Shown here: one piece after another, positions 34,799-43,565 of the stretch | Numbering within the stretch: the stretch's first letter is position 1 | Layout of the letters: the number at the start of each line of letters is the position of its first letter | Origin: Micromonospora sonchi | Lineage (GTDB): Bacteria; Actinomycetota; Actinomycetes; Mycobacteriales; Micromonosporaceae | Reading direction: 5' to 3' | NCBI RefSeq assembly: GCF_014646235.1 | Contig: NZ_BMNB01000010.1 | Coordinates: 1-64,000 of the forward strand | DNA length: 64,000 bases | Made by a program: the position numbers and the translations under genes | The notes under the pieces: generated by a model | The model's input: only the letters and a program-made list of their open reading frames with translations | The model's database searches: none | What the model was told of the DNA's origin: nothing

Positions 34799-35557
34799 TC
34801 AGCGGACGGCGACGACGGCGGCGTCGGGACCACCGCGCCAGAGGGTGCCCACCTCGGTGAAGCCGGCCTTGGTGAGGGCGGCGAGGTGCCAGGAGATCGG
34901 CGGGTTCCACTCCGGGCTGTGGCCGGCGGGGTAGATGGCGTGCCGTTGCCGCACCAGGGGGCCCAGCGCCTCGTCCCGTTCTGCCTGCTCCCACCACTGG
35001 GACCAGGACAGGGCGGCGCCAGCGGCGTACCGGGCCTGCCGTCGCTCCCGGGCCCGGTCCAGCAGGCGTTCGGTCAGCTTCGGCAGGGTGTCGTCCGGCA
35101 TGTGGTCGGCGTTGACCAGCAGGCCGCCCGGCCGCAGCAGGTCGTGAACCTCGCCGTAGAGGGTGGCCAGCCGGTCGGCGGGCAGCCAGTGCAGTGCGGT
35201 GGCGGTGAGCACCGCGTCGTACCCACGATGCGGCAGGGTGGTGTGCCAGTCGGTGCGGCCCAGGTCGGCGGTGACGATGGTGACCCGGTCGCGCAGCGCG
35301 GCGGCGGCGAGGGCGAGCAGGGCGGGGTCGAGATCGACCAGGGTCAGCTCGGCGTCGGGGAAGCGGCGCAGCGCCCGCAGCGAGATCGTGCCGGTGCCGC
35401 CGGCCAGATCGAGCAGCCGCGGCGGTGCGGTGTCGCGGATGGCGTCGACCGCGTCGAGCATGGCGGTGAAGCGGTGCTCCCGGTCCGGCAGGTACGCCTC
35501 CTGCTGCCGATCCCAGCTTTCCTGCCACGCGTCGACGTCGGCGATGTAAGGACTCAT
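34799..35557 (-). CDS. class I SAM-dependent methyltransferase
   Basis: 252 residues. Motif I LLDLAGGTGTISLRAL, motif II acidic end LTLVDLDPALL, and ATALHWLP after it mark a class I methyltransferase of the UbiE/Methyltransf_25 type. Substrate unknown. ATG 35557 is used; a GTG three codons earlier is possible. Stands alone between repeat units and an AT-richer promoter region. Confidence 0.83.
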   Translation of the reverse strand: MSPYIADVDAWQESWDRQQEAYLPDREHRFTAMLDAVDAIRDTAPPRLLDLAGGTGTISLRALRRFPDAELTLVDLDPALLALAAAALRDRVTIVTADLGRTDWHTTLPHRGYDAVLTATALHWLPADRLATLYGEVHDLLRPGGLLVNADHMPDDTLPKLTERLLDRARERRQARYAAGAALSWSQWWEQAERDEALGPLVRQRHAIYPAGHSPEWNPPISWHLAALTKAGFTEVGTLWRGGPDAAVVAVR

Positions 35558-35810
35558 CTCGATCACGCTAGTTACGGGTGTCGGCGCTGTCCAGAACTAT
35601 TGCCACAGTTTTGCAATTGCTAGAACGGCCCGGCCTGGCGGACGGCGATGGACCGCCCGTCGGTTTAATGGCAAAGTGATGATCGTGGGGTCGACGGTGA
35701 TGCCGGTCGGCCCCACACCCCTCTCCGGGTGCGTACGGGCGGCGACCCGGCGATGACATGATGTCCCACCGGGCGAGGACCGCCCGGCCGATCGGGACCC
35801 GGGAGCCAGC

Positions 35811-36128
35811 GTGGATCCGCAGCGCACCGCCGCGCACGAGATGTTCGATGCCGATGTCGCGTCCAACCGGCTCGGCATCGAGCTGGTCAGCGCCGGCGGC
35901 GGCGTGGCGGTCGCCCGGATGAGGATCACCGCCGACATGGTCAACGGCCACCGGATAGCCCACGGCGGGTTCGTGTTCCTGTTGGCCGACACGGCCTTCG
36001 CGCTGGCGTGCAACAGCCACGGCCCGGTCACCGTCGCCGCCAGCGGTGAGATCACCTTCGTCCGCCCGACCCCCACCACTGGGCGCGATGTCGACGCGAG
36101 GCGTAGGAGTGCGGCCAGGCGGCAGTAG
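35811..36128 (+). pseudogene. truncated PaaI-like hotdog thioesterase
   Basis: 105 residues. The N-terminal 85 match hydroxyphenylacetyl-CoA-type thioesterases (MVNGHRIAHGGFVFLLADTAFALA, VAASGEITFVRP), including the HGG active-site region. The last two beta strands of the hotdog fold (about 30 residues) are missing; the frame ends in an Arg/Ala-rich tail just before the LuxR-type gene. GTG start with GGGAG upstream. Probably inactive; a sequencing frameshift is an alternative. Confidence 0.6.
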
Positions 36129-36162
36129 AGCGAGAAGGGGGCCGGTGGCTAGGCTGCGAGCC

Positions 36163-39033
36163 ATGGCCAGCGACGTGGACACCACACCGCTCGTCGGTCG
36201 GGCCGAACTGGTGGCGACGGTGCGTGCCGCGCTGCTCGACGCGGTGGCGCCGGGAAACACCGCCGCCGTCTTCCTCACCGGCGAGAGTGGCGTGGGCAAG
36301 ACCCGGTTGCTGCGCGAGGTCGGTGAGCGGCTGCGCGACGGGGATGCCCTGGTGCTCACCGGCTCCTGTCTGGACATCGGCGACGCCTCGCCGTTGCACC
36401 CGCTGCGCCAGGCACTACGCCGACTCGACGCCGACCTGGCCCCGCCCGACGCTGCCTCGGTCCGTGCGCTGCTGGCGGTGTTCACCGAGGAAGCGACCGG
36501 TCCGGACGGCGCGGGCGCGCTGCTGGAGCGGGTCTCCCGGGGGCTGAGCGTGATCGCGGCGGGACGCCCCGTGGTGCTCGTGCTGGACGATCTGCAGTGG
36601 CTCGACCGGACCACCCGCCAGCTGCTGCTCTACCTGCTCGCCGGCCTGGGTGACCTCCAGTTGTCGGTGCTCGCGGCGGTGCGTTCGGAGTCCCTCCAGG
36701 GCGCGCATCCGCTGCGCCGGGTGCTCACCGAGCTGCGCCGGCTGCGGTCGGTACGGGTGATCGACCTGGCCCCGCTGGACCGGGCCGCGACCGAGCAGCT
36801 CGCCGCGGCGGTGGTGCGCCGTCCGCTGGCGCCCGAGGCGGCCGAGCAACTGTGGCGGCGCAGCGGCGGCAACCCGTTCGTCGTCGAGGAACTCTCCCGG
36901 GATCTGCGTGACGGCCGGGACGGTCTCTCCGACACCCTGCGTGAGGTCTTCCTGGCCAGGGTGGACGCCCTGCCGGGGCCGGCGCACCGGGCCGTGCACG
37001 CGGTCGCCGCCGGGGTGGAACCGGTCGAGCACTGGCTGCTCGCCCAGGTCGTCGGGTTGCCCGAGCACGACCTGCTGGACGCCGTCCGCGCGGCGGTCGC
37101 ACACCGGCTGCTGGTCGGTTCCGACGACGGCTACCGACTGCGCCACCGGCTGGTCGCGGAGGTGCTGGCGGACGAGCTGCTGCCCGCCGAGCGAGCCGTG
37201 CTGCAGCGCCGCTACGCCGAGGCGTTGACCTCGGCGCCGGGCGAGCTGCACCAGGCCCGGCTGGCGCATCACTGGCGGCTGGCCGGCGAGCCGGCGCGGG
37301 CGCTGCCGGCGGCGTTGGCCGCCGCCCGGGAGGCCGAGCGACTGTACGGCTACGCCGAGGCGCACCGGCACTGGTCGGTCGCGGTCGAACTGGCCGGGGG
37401 CCTGCCCGACGTGGACCACACCGCCCTGCTCGGGCACGCGGCCGAGGCCGCCCACCACTGCGGTGAGTACGCCCGGGCACTGTCCCTGCTGGAGGAACTG
37501 GCCGACGCCGACACCGATCTCCCGGCCTGCGAGCTGCACATCCGCCGGGCCCGTTATCTCGCCGCCGCGGGCCGTTCGGCGCTGGCCGAGGCGGAGTACC
37601 AGCACGCGCTGGACGCCGCCGACTGCACGCCCCGGCAGCGGGCCACCGCCGCCGCCCGCCTGGCGGAGCTGCTGCTGCACCTGGGCCGGTACGCCGACGC
37701 CGGCCAGCGGGCGCGGGAGGCGCTGGCCCTCGCGGAGCAGGCCGACGGGGCCACCACCGAGGTGGTGCTGGCCAGCATGGCGCTGGGCTTCTCCGAGGCG
37801 TACCGTCAGGATCCGAACGCCGGGTTGGCCGTGCTGCGCCGGGCGCTGGCGACCGCCGAGCGCGCGGGCCGCCCGGAGGACGTGGCCCTGGCCTACCTGC
37901 ACTTGGCGGAGCTGCTCACCGGCCCGCTGAACATCCTCGAAGAGGGGGTGGTGGTGGCCCGCCGGGGCGCCGAGCGGGTGACCGAACTGGGGTTGGGCCG
38001 CAGCTACGGGACCCGGCTGCTGGCCATCGCCGCCAACGGCCTGTTTCGGGTGGGGCAGTGGTCCGAGGCGGAGAAGGTCGTCGCGGCGGCGCTGCGGCAC
38101 CGGCCCTCCGGCGCGGACGCGGTCGAGCTGCTGCTGGCCCGGTGCCGGCTCTCGGTCGGCTACGGCGACACCGAGGCCGCCGACCGGGATCTCGACGCGG
38201 CGGCCACCATGCTCGCCGACGGCGGGGCCCGGCACGTCATCCCCCTGCTCACCCTGCGCGCCGGGCTGGCGATGTGGCAGCGGCGTCACGACCTGGCCCG
38301 GCACGCGGTGCAGCGCGGCCTCACCGAGACCCGCTCCGACGACCTGGTCATTCTCGCCGTGCTCGTCTGGCACGGTCTGCGCGCCGAGGCCGAGGCGTAC
38401 GCCGGCCGCACGGTCGCGGTCGACGACACCGCGGTGCGCCGACTGCGGGAGATCGCCGACCGGGTGGCCCGCAAGAGCGAGCGGGCGGCCCGGCCGGTAC
38501 GCGACGTCGTCGACGGGTACCTGGCGCTCTGCGCGGCCGAGGTGAGCCGCCTCGACGGAGCGGACCCGGAGCTGTGGGCGCGGGCCGCCGCCGAGTGGGA
38601 CCGTCGTAACCACCCGTATCCGGCGGCCTACTCGCGGCTGCGGCAGGCGGAGGCGCTGCTGGCCCGCCGACGCCAGACCGCCACCGCCGGCAAGCTGCTG
38701 CGGCAGGCGTACCAGACGGCGCAGGGACTCGGCGCGGTGCCGCTGGCCGAGGAGATGCGTACCCTCGCCGGCCGGGCCCGGATCGGGCTGGAGGAACGCG
38801 CGGAGAGCGCGGCGCCGCCGGCCGGGCCGGGCGGCGAGGAACTCGCCGCGCTCACCGCCCGCGAGCGCGAGGTGCTGGCCGCGGTGGCCGAGGGCCTGAC
38901 CAACAAGGAGATCGGCCAGCGGCTGTTCATCAGCGAGCGGACCATCGGCGTCCATGTCTCGCACATCTTCGACAAGCTGCACGTGCGTACCCGGGTCCAG
39001 GCAAGCGCCATCTTCCTGCACAGCCGCCGGTAG
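36163..39033 (+). CDS. large LuxR-family (LAL) ATPase regulator
   Basis: 956 residues. An N-terminal AAA/STAND-type ATPase has Walker A GESGVGKT (40-47) and Walker B VLVLDDLQWLD; the middle is TPR-like helical repeats; the C-terminal 65 residues are a LuxR HTH (LTAREREVLAAVAEGLTNKE, IGVHVSHIFDKL). Such regulators activate transcription in response to an unknown small ligand. ATG 36163 begins just before the ATPase; a GTG at 36145 has AAGGGGG only three bases away and is an alternative. The truncated thioesterase just upstream is its neighbour but not a clear target. Confidence 0.88.
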   Translation: MASDVDTTPLVGRAELVATVRAALLDAVAPGNTAAVFLTGESGVGKTRLLREVGERLRDGDALVLTGSCLDIGDASPLHPLRQALRRLDADLAPPDAASVRALLAVFTEEATGPDGAGALLERVSRGLSVIAAGRPVVLVLDDLQWLDRTTRQLLLYLLAGLGDLQLSVLAAVRSESLQGAHPLRRVLTELRRLRSVRVIDLAPLDRAATEQLAAAVVRRPLAPEAAEQLWRRSGGNPFVVEELSRDLRDGRDGLSDTLREVFLARVDALPGPAHRAVHAVAAGVEPVEHWLLAQVVGLPEHDLLDAVRAAVAHRLLVGSDDGYRLRHRLVAEVLADELLPAERAVLQRRYAEALTSAPGELHQARLAHHWRLAGEPARALPAALAAAREAERLYGYAEAHRHWSVAVELAGGLPDVDHTALLGHAAEAAHHCGEYARALSLLEELADADTDLPACELHIRRARYLAAAGRSALAEAEYQHALDAADCTPRQRATAAARLAELLLHLGRYADAGQRAREALALAEQADGATTEVVLASMALGFSEAYRQDPNAGLAVLRRALATAERAGRPEDVALAYLHLAELLTGPLNILEEGVVVARRGAERVTELGLGRSYGTRLLAIAANGLFRVGQWSEAEKVVAAALRHRPSGADAVELLLARCRLSVGYGDTEAADRDLDAAATMLADGGARHVIPLLTLRAGLAMWQRRHDLARHAVQRGLTETRSDDLVILAVLVWHGLRAEAEAYAGRTVAVDDTAVRRLREIADRVARKSERAARPVRDVVDGYLALCAAEVSRLDGADPELWARAAAEWDRRNHPYPAAYSRLRQAEALLARRRQTATAGKLLRQAYQTAQGLGAVPLAEEMRTLAGRARIGLEERAESAAPPAGPGGEELAALTAREREVLAAVAEGLTNKEIGQRLFISERTIGVHVSHIFDKLHVRTRVQASAIFLHSRR

Positions 39034-39140
39034 GGGTCGGATACGTCGTTCTACTGATGTCGCCGCTCCGCCTGGCTGACAGGCTGAGCGCGGTGCCGGC
39101 GAGGTACGGCGGCGCCGGCGACCAGGGCGGAGAAGAAGGC

Positions 39141-39977
39141 ATGGGTGAGCGAGTCACCGGCTTCGGTGCGGTGGTGTTTCACGGCGGCGCGGAGGGCGAG
39201 GCCGGCACGATCGAACCGGTCTGGGGGCCGGTGCACCGGGACATCGTCGACCTGCTCGCCGATCACCCGGCCGACGTGCCCGCCGTGGTCGAGCATCTGA
39301 CCGAGTTGCAGAAGCTGCTGGTCCGGCTGCCTCCGCTGATGGAGAGCTGTCCACTGGCCGACTTCAACCGGCTGTACCTCGTCATCACCAGCAGCGTGCT
39401 GGACGGCCTCTACGCCGATCGGTTCGTCGATCCGGTCTTCCTGTCCCGGCTGGACGTGGAGTTCGCCGCGCGTTACTTCGACGCGCTGCGGCTGTGGAGC
39501 GACCGCAGCCCCGGCACGCCGAAGGCCTGGGCGTGCCTGTTCGAGCGGATGTGTGGCCCGGACGCGCGCCCGCTGCCCTCGGCGGCGGCCGGCGTGAACG
39601 CGCACATCAACTTCGATCTGCCGTTCGCGCTGGTGACCACCTTCGCCCACCTGGAGTCCGAGCCGGTCAACGGCAGCGACCAACACCACGACTATCTGGA
39701 GATCAACAAGATCTTCGCCGACAAGATCCCCGACCTGCGTCGGGGCTACCTGGATCGGTGGCAACTGCTCATCGACATGCTCAACGGCAACATCGACGAC
39801 TGGTATCAGGGTGAGCTGATCGGGTACACGCGCGATGTCGCCTGGCGTAACGCACAACGTATCTGGCGGTGCCGGCACGACCCGGACCGACACGAACGCG
39901 AGCGCAAGCGACTCGACAATGCGGCCGCGGCGCTCGGTCGGTTGCTGCTGTCGCCTCTCGGGGCGCTTCTGCAGTAG
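39141..39977 (+). CDS. DUF5995 family protein
   Basis: 278 residues. The family pattern is plain: ADFNRLYLVIT, FLSRLDVEFAARYFDAL, GVNAHINFDLPFALV and a final WRNAQRIW. Cytoplasmic, function unknown; the His/Asn-rich NAHIN motif hints at metal binding. ATG 39141 has GGAG eight bases upstream; a longer frame from 39057 adds a low-complexity N-terminus. Confidence 0.78.
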   Translation: MGERVTGFGAVVFHGGAEGEAGTIEPVWGPVHRDIVDLLADHPADVPAVVEHLTELQKLLVRLPPLMESCPLADFNRLYLVITSSVLDGLYADRFVDPVFLSRLDVEFAARYFDALRLWSDRSPGTPKAWACLFERMCGPDARPLPSAAAGVNAHINFDLPFALVTTFAHLESEPVNGSDQHHDYLEINKIFADKIPDLRRGYLDRWQLLIDMLNGNIDDWYQGELIGYTRDVAWRNAQRIWRCRHDPDRHERERKRLDNAAAALGRLLLSPLGALLQ

Positions 39978-40063
39978 CCGGGACGGGGGGTCCCCGCGCT
40001 CTGCTGCGCGTGGAGCGCGGGGGCGGTCCGACCCGCCGGGCGGCGTCGCCCGGATCGGACCAC

Positions 40064-40107
40064 GGGGGCAAGGGGGGACCACGGGGGACCAGGGGGGACC
40101 ACGGGGG
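40064..40107 (+). other. G-run array, candidate G-quadruplex
   Basis: Five runs of five or six G (40064-68, 40072-77, 40083-87, 40092-97, 40103-107), separated by three to five bases (mostly ACCAC or ACCA). It lies in the 446-base gap between the DUF5995 gene and the beta-helix gene. Otherwise the gap holds a hairpin (40113-40150) and, from 40285, an AT-richer stretch likely to contain the promoter of the beta-helix gene. Confidence 0.5.
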
Positions 40108-40112
40108 ATCAG

Positions 40113-40150
40113 AGGGCCGGCCGGCTCCGGGGGGGGTGTCGGCCGGCCCT
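40113..40150. terminator. GC hairpin after DUF5995 gene
   Basis: AGGGCCGGCCG (40113-40123) pairs with CGGCCGGCCCT (40140-40150) around a G-rich loop. Probable terminator of the upstream gene, 136 bases past its stop. Confidence 0.45.
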
Positions 40151-40423
40151 CACCGGGTACGCCCCCGGCCATGACCGCTGTGCCCCGGCGCCGTCCCGCC
40201 GCACGGCCCGGACCCCGCCCCGCCACCCCGCGCCGTTGCACCCGGCCGGGGGAGCGCGTGGCTCGGTGCGCTCCGAGGACATGAGCGCGAATGGCTTAAT
40301 CATTCATGTATGCCGGTTATCTGCCTTCCTGCGCCATACGGTGCCTCTGGTGGCTGAGGCGACATCAGCCGCTCCGCGCCCGATACCGGTGCGGCCGTGT
40401 TTCGCACGAAAGGCAGAAAGCTG

Positions 40424-41968
40424 ATGTCCACGTACGAAGGGAGCCGAGGGCCCGCCACGCCCAGACGGCGGTCCCGTTGGGTGCTGGCCGGCGGCCTGGT
40501 GGCGGGCAGCCTGGTGGCTGGCGCGGCGGGCCTCACCGTCGCCGCCTCGGCCGCTGACCGCGACCAACCGGCGCCGCCACCGTCCGGACAGGCCCTGGTC
40601 GAAACCGACGTGCTTGGGGCGGACCGGGCGCCGGAGGGCAAGCGGGAGCAGGCACCCGGGTGGGACCGGGACGAGGACGGTGACCAGGCGACCGATCCGG
40701 AAAGCGCGCGCAACGGACGCCCGCCGAGTCGAGCGGCGGTGCAGGTGCCCTGCGACTCGGCCCGGCTCATCGCCGCGCTGGTCCAGGCCAACGCCAAGGG
40801 CGGTGCCACGCTGCGCCTGGCCCAGGGGTGCACCTATCGCCTGACGCACGCGTTCCGCCAGGTCGACGAGTACGACGGCGGGATCCGCGACGCGCGGGAG
40901 GCCGCCGACGCCGCCGAGACCCCCGGCGATGCGGAGGCGCCACCGACGAACCCCGCCGACGACACGGCCGGTCTACCCGTGATCTACCACGGGATCACCA
41001 TCGAGGGCTCCGGCGCCACCATCGCCCGGGCGGCGGGCGCGAAGAACTTCCGGTTCTTCACCGTCCGCGACGGCGGCGAGTTGACCCTGCGCGAGTTGAC
41101 CCTGCGCAACGGTCGATCGGCTGCGGACGGTGGCAGCGTCCACATCGTGCACGGCGCGACCGCTGTGCTCGAACGGGTCACGGTCGCCGACAGCACCTCC
41201 CTGTCGGCGGAGGGTGGTGGCGGGGGCATCTTCAACGACGGCAACCTCCAGATCACCGACAGCACGCTGGTCGGCAACCGCGCCGCCGGCACCCAGGGCA
41301 AGGGCGGGGGCCTGCTCAACGGGGGCGTGATGGTCATGCACCGGACCGAGTTCCGGCACAACAACGCGAACAGCTACGGCGGCGGCCTGGCCAACTACCG
41401 GGCGGCCGGGGACGTCTACTCCTCCACCTTCGTCCAGAACACCGCTGAGCAGGGCGGCGGCCTGGCCAGCTTCTCCGCCCGTACCAAGGTCGTCGACAGC
41501 CTGGTCGCGGAGAACAGCGCGCAGATCGGCGGTGGGCTGGCCAACTCCGACGCGGTGCTGGTGCTGCGACAGTTGACGGTCCGGGACAATCTCGCCGCCG
41601 TCTCCGGCGGCGGCATCTCGACCGTGCAGGGCCTGCTGCCGATGGACGACAGTGTGGTCAGCGGCAACACCACCCGCGGCCGCGGCGGCGGCATCTACGC
41701 GGAGAAGTCCAACCTGCTGGTGCGCACCAGCGACGTGACCGGCAACGCCGCCGTGGGTCGGCAGTCCCGGGGCGCCGGGCTGTTCGTCGCCGCCGGATCC
41801 GCCAAGCTGTACGACAGCCGCGTGACCGGCAACCGCGCCACCGTGAAGGGGGGCGGCATCCACGCCGAGCGGGCCCAGGTCCACATCGACGAGGAGAGCG
41901 TCGTCATCGAGAACGATCCGACCAACTGTCTCGGCAGCAAGGTGCCGATCTCGCACTGCTTCCGCTGA
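40424..41968 (+). CDS. secreted right-handed beta-helix protein
   Basis: 514 residues. Residues 1-52 contain a basic region and a hydrophobic signal (WVLAGGLVAGSLVAGAAGLTVAASAA), then an acidic, charged linker to about residue 105. From about 190 the chain is a repeated beta-helix: GGGIFNDGNL, GGGLLNGG, GGGLANYR, GGGLASFS, GGGLANSD, GGGISTVQ, GGGIYAEK, GGGIHAER, each about 25-30 residues apart, like polymorphic-membrane-protein or pectin-lyase-like helices. No catalytic signature is recognisable. Likely an extracellular structural or carbohydrate-binding protein. Confidence 0.8.
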   Translation: MSTYEGSRGPATPRRRSRWVLAGGLVAGSLVAGAAGLTVAASAADRDQPAPPPSGQALVETDVLGADRAPEGKREQAPGWDRDEDGDQATDPESARNGRPPSRAAVQVPCDSARLIAALVQANAKGGATLRLAQGCTYRLTHAFRQVDEYDGGIRDAREAADAAETPGDAEAPPTNPADDTAGLPVIYHGITIEGSGATIARAAGAKNFRFFTVRDGGELTLRELTLRNGRSAADGGSVHIVHGATAVLERVTVADSTSLSAEGGGGGIFNDGNLQITDSTLVGNRAAGTQGKGGGLLNGGVMVMHRTEFRHNNANSYGGGLANYRAAGDVYSSTFVQNTAEQGGGLASFSARTKVVDSLVAENSAQIGGGLANSDAVLVLRQLTVRDNLAAVSGGGISTVQGLLPMDDSVVSGNTTRGRGGGIYAEKSNLLVRTSDVTGNAAVGRQSRGAGLFVAAGSAKLYDSRVTGNRATVKGGGIHAERAQVHIDEESVVIENDPTNCLGSKVPISHCFR

Positions 41969-42043
41969 GGGCGTCACTCCGCCCGCCGCCGGTCCCGGTG
42001 ACCGGAGGCGGGCGGAACCGCGTGGTCGATCCCCGCACCGCCG

Positions 42044-42250
42044 TCACTGCGAGGGCTGGGGCAGCTCGCAGTCGACTTTCGGGTTGGCGCCGACGTAGTT
42101 CAACGGTCCGGCGACGATGGTGACCAGGATGGTGCCGAGTTCGGCGCAGTTGGTCTCCTCGTCGGTGTAGTAGCCGCGCTGGCCGGCGGCGACTGCGCCG
42201 ATGATCAACCAGATCACGACGAGGACTCCGAATATCGACGTGCCACGCAT
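42044..42250 (-). CDS. conserved small membrane protein
   Basis: 68 residues: one or two transmembrane segments (IFGVLVVIWLIIGAVAAG at 6-23 and a weaker one near 40-50) and a loop with Cys residues and NYVGANPKVDCELPQPSQ at the end. GGAGGAGAG precedes the ATG. The pattern is widely shared in actinobacteria to my knowledge, but no function is known. Confidence 0.72.
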   Translation of the reverse strand: MRGTSIFGVLVVIWLIIGAVAAGQRGYYTDEETNCAELGTILVTIVAGPLNYVGANPKVDCELPQPSQ

Positions 42251-42310
42251 GGCTCTCCTCCACTCGGGGCGGGTACGAGGTGACCGGCCTTGTACCCACC
42301 CCGACCGGAG

Positions 42311-42332
42311 GCAACACTTTCCCCGATGTTGC
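42311..42332. repeat. GCAACA/GATGTTGC dyad repeat, third unit
   Basis: GCAACACTTTCCCCGATGTT plus GC closely matches the units at 34712-34776. It sits between the small membrane protein gene and the end of the HhH protein gene. Confidence 0.6.
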
Positions 42333-42391
42333 TCGGGGTCGTGCCTGTGCCGGCCGGCCAGCGGATGCCGACGGCGGCTCAGCGACGGTTG

Positions 42392-43213
42392 TCAGGCGTC
42401 GCTGCCGGCCTGGGCAGCCAGAATCTTCGCCTGCTGGGGCCAGGTGGCCACGCTGGCCGTGGCCCGCAGCCCGGCACCCCGGATCGTTTCCCGTAGCGCC
42501 GCCTCGTCCAGCTCCGCCAGTTGGCGGAAGGTCCGGATTCCTGCGCCGTGCAGGGCGGCGGCCATCTTCGGCCCGACACCCTGGATGCGCCGGAAGTCGT
42601 CGTCGGCATCCTCGACAGTGGTGGCGGGAATCTTCTTGGCGGCCGGAGCCCGCTTGGCGGTCGCCTTGCGTCGCGGCGACGAGCCGGCAACGGTCGTCGG
42701 CGCGGCCACCTCCTCGACGGGTGCCACGGTCGGTTCCTCCAGGGCGCCCGCCGGTTGGGGCTCCGCGTCCGCCGGTTGGGGTTCGGTGTCCGCCACGGGT
42801 GCGGTGACCGGGTCGGGGGTGGGCGCGGTGACCGGGTCGGCCGTAGCCGGCTCCGGCGTGGTGGTGTCCGAGGTCGCAGCGGCCGGGGCGGGTTCGGCGA
42901 CCACCGCCGGCGCTGGTTCGGTGATGGCCGGCTCAGTAGCCGGTTCGGTGACGGCCGGTTCGGTGACGGCCGGCTCAGTAGCCGGTTCGGCGGCGGCCGG
43001 CTCGTTGGTGGCCGCTTCGGCGGGTGCTGCGGTGGTGCTCGATTGTTGGGTGTCAGTGGTCGTGGCTGGTGCCGGCTCGGTCGCCTCCGTGGTGGCGCCG
43101 CTCGTCCGCGCGGGCGCATCGTTGCGTCGGCCGCGCAGCAGCAGCCAGCCGCCGGCCAGCCCGGCCAGCAGCACCACGAGCAGTATCAGCCAGTTACCGA
43201 AGGACTCGCCCAC
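42392..43213 (-). CDS. membrane-anchored helix-hairpin-helix protein
   Basis: 273 residues. One N-terminal transmembrane segment (LILLVVLLAGLAGGWLLL), then about 140 residues of low-complexity Ala/Pro/Thr/Glu sequence with repeated EPA and TEPA units, then a basic stretch (PRRKATAKRAPAAKK) and a C-terminal helix-hairpin-helix domain (FRRIQGVGPKMAAALHGAGI). The HhH domain may bind nucleic acid or act as an interaction module close to the membrane. The GTG start has GGGAGG upstream. Confidence 0.78.
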   Translation of the reverse strand: MGESFGNWLILLVVLLAGLAGGWLLLRGRRNDAPARTSGATTEATEPAPATTTDTQQSSTTAAPAEAATNEPAAAEPATEPAVTEPAVTEPATEPAITEPAPAVVAEPAPAAATSDTTTPEPATADPVTAPTPDPVTAPVADTEPQPADAEPQPAGALEEPTVAPVEEVAAPTTVAGSSPRRKATAKRAPAAKKIPATTVEDADDDFRRIQGVGPKMAAALHGAGIRTFRQLAELDEAALRETIRGAGLRATASVATWPQQAKILAAQAGSDA

Positions 43214-43445
43214 GGCAAACCTCCCTGAAGTTCACGTCCGGATCGTCGCGAGAAAAGCTCGCCGCAGCTTCGCACACGCGTGGCGGAGGCAACAGCCAGC
43301 CTCGGTAACAGTCCGTGCGGACGCACGGAGGGCTACCGCAGGTGGCCGGTACGAAACGGACAGTGTGGGGTTGATCGACAGGGATGAGCGGGCGGGCGCT
43401 GGTCGCCGTAGGAGCGTCGCCACGAAGGGCGCATCATCGACCAGT

Positions 43446-43487
43446 CGTCATGTCACAGAGACATAAAAATGTCCCTGTGACATGACG
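43446..43487. terminator. 42-base near-perfect hairpin
   Basis: CGTCATGTCACAG (43446-43458) pairs with its inverse at 43475-43487; the stem continues as GACAT/ATGTC after one mismatch, with an AAAA loop. It lies 79 bases past the stop of the polyketide hydroxylase gene. The surrounding gap (43214-43565) holds no supported gene. It could also be an operator, given its near-perfect dyad. Confidence 0.6.
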
Positions 43488-43565
43488 TGCCTGGTGACAA
43501 CCGCCCCTGCGCGGCCAGCGGTGATTCTTCACCCGGGGCGACGTGACGGGCGCGGTGGAGGCGGT

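Noticed and set aside
42700..43130. Repeat array in the HhH protein gene as a CRISPR or satellite
   Set aside because: Units are irregular TEPA/EPA codon repeats within a coding linker, with no spacers.
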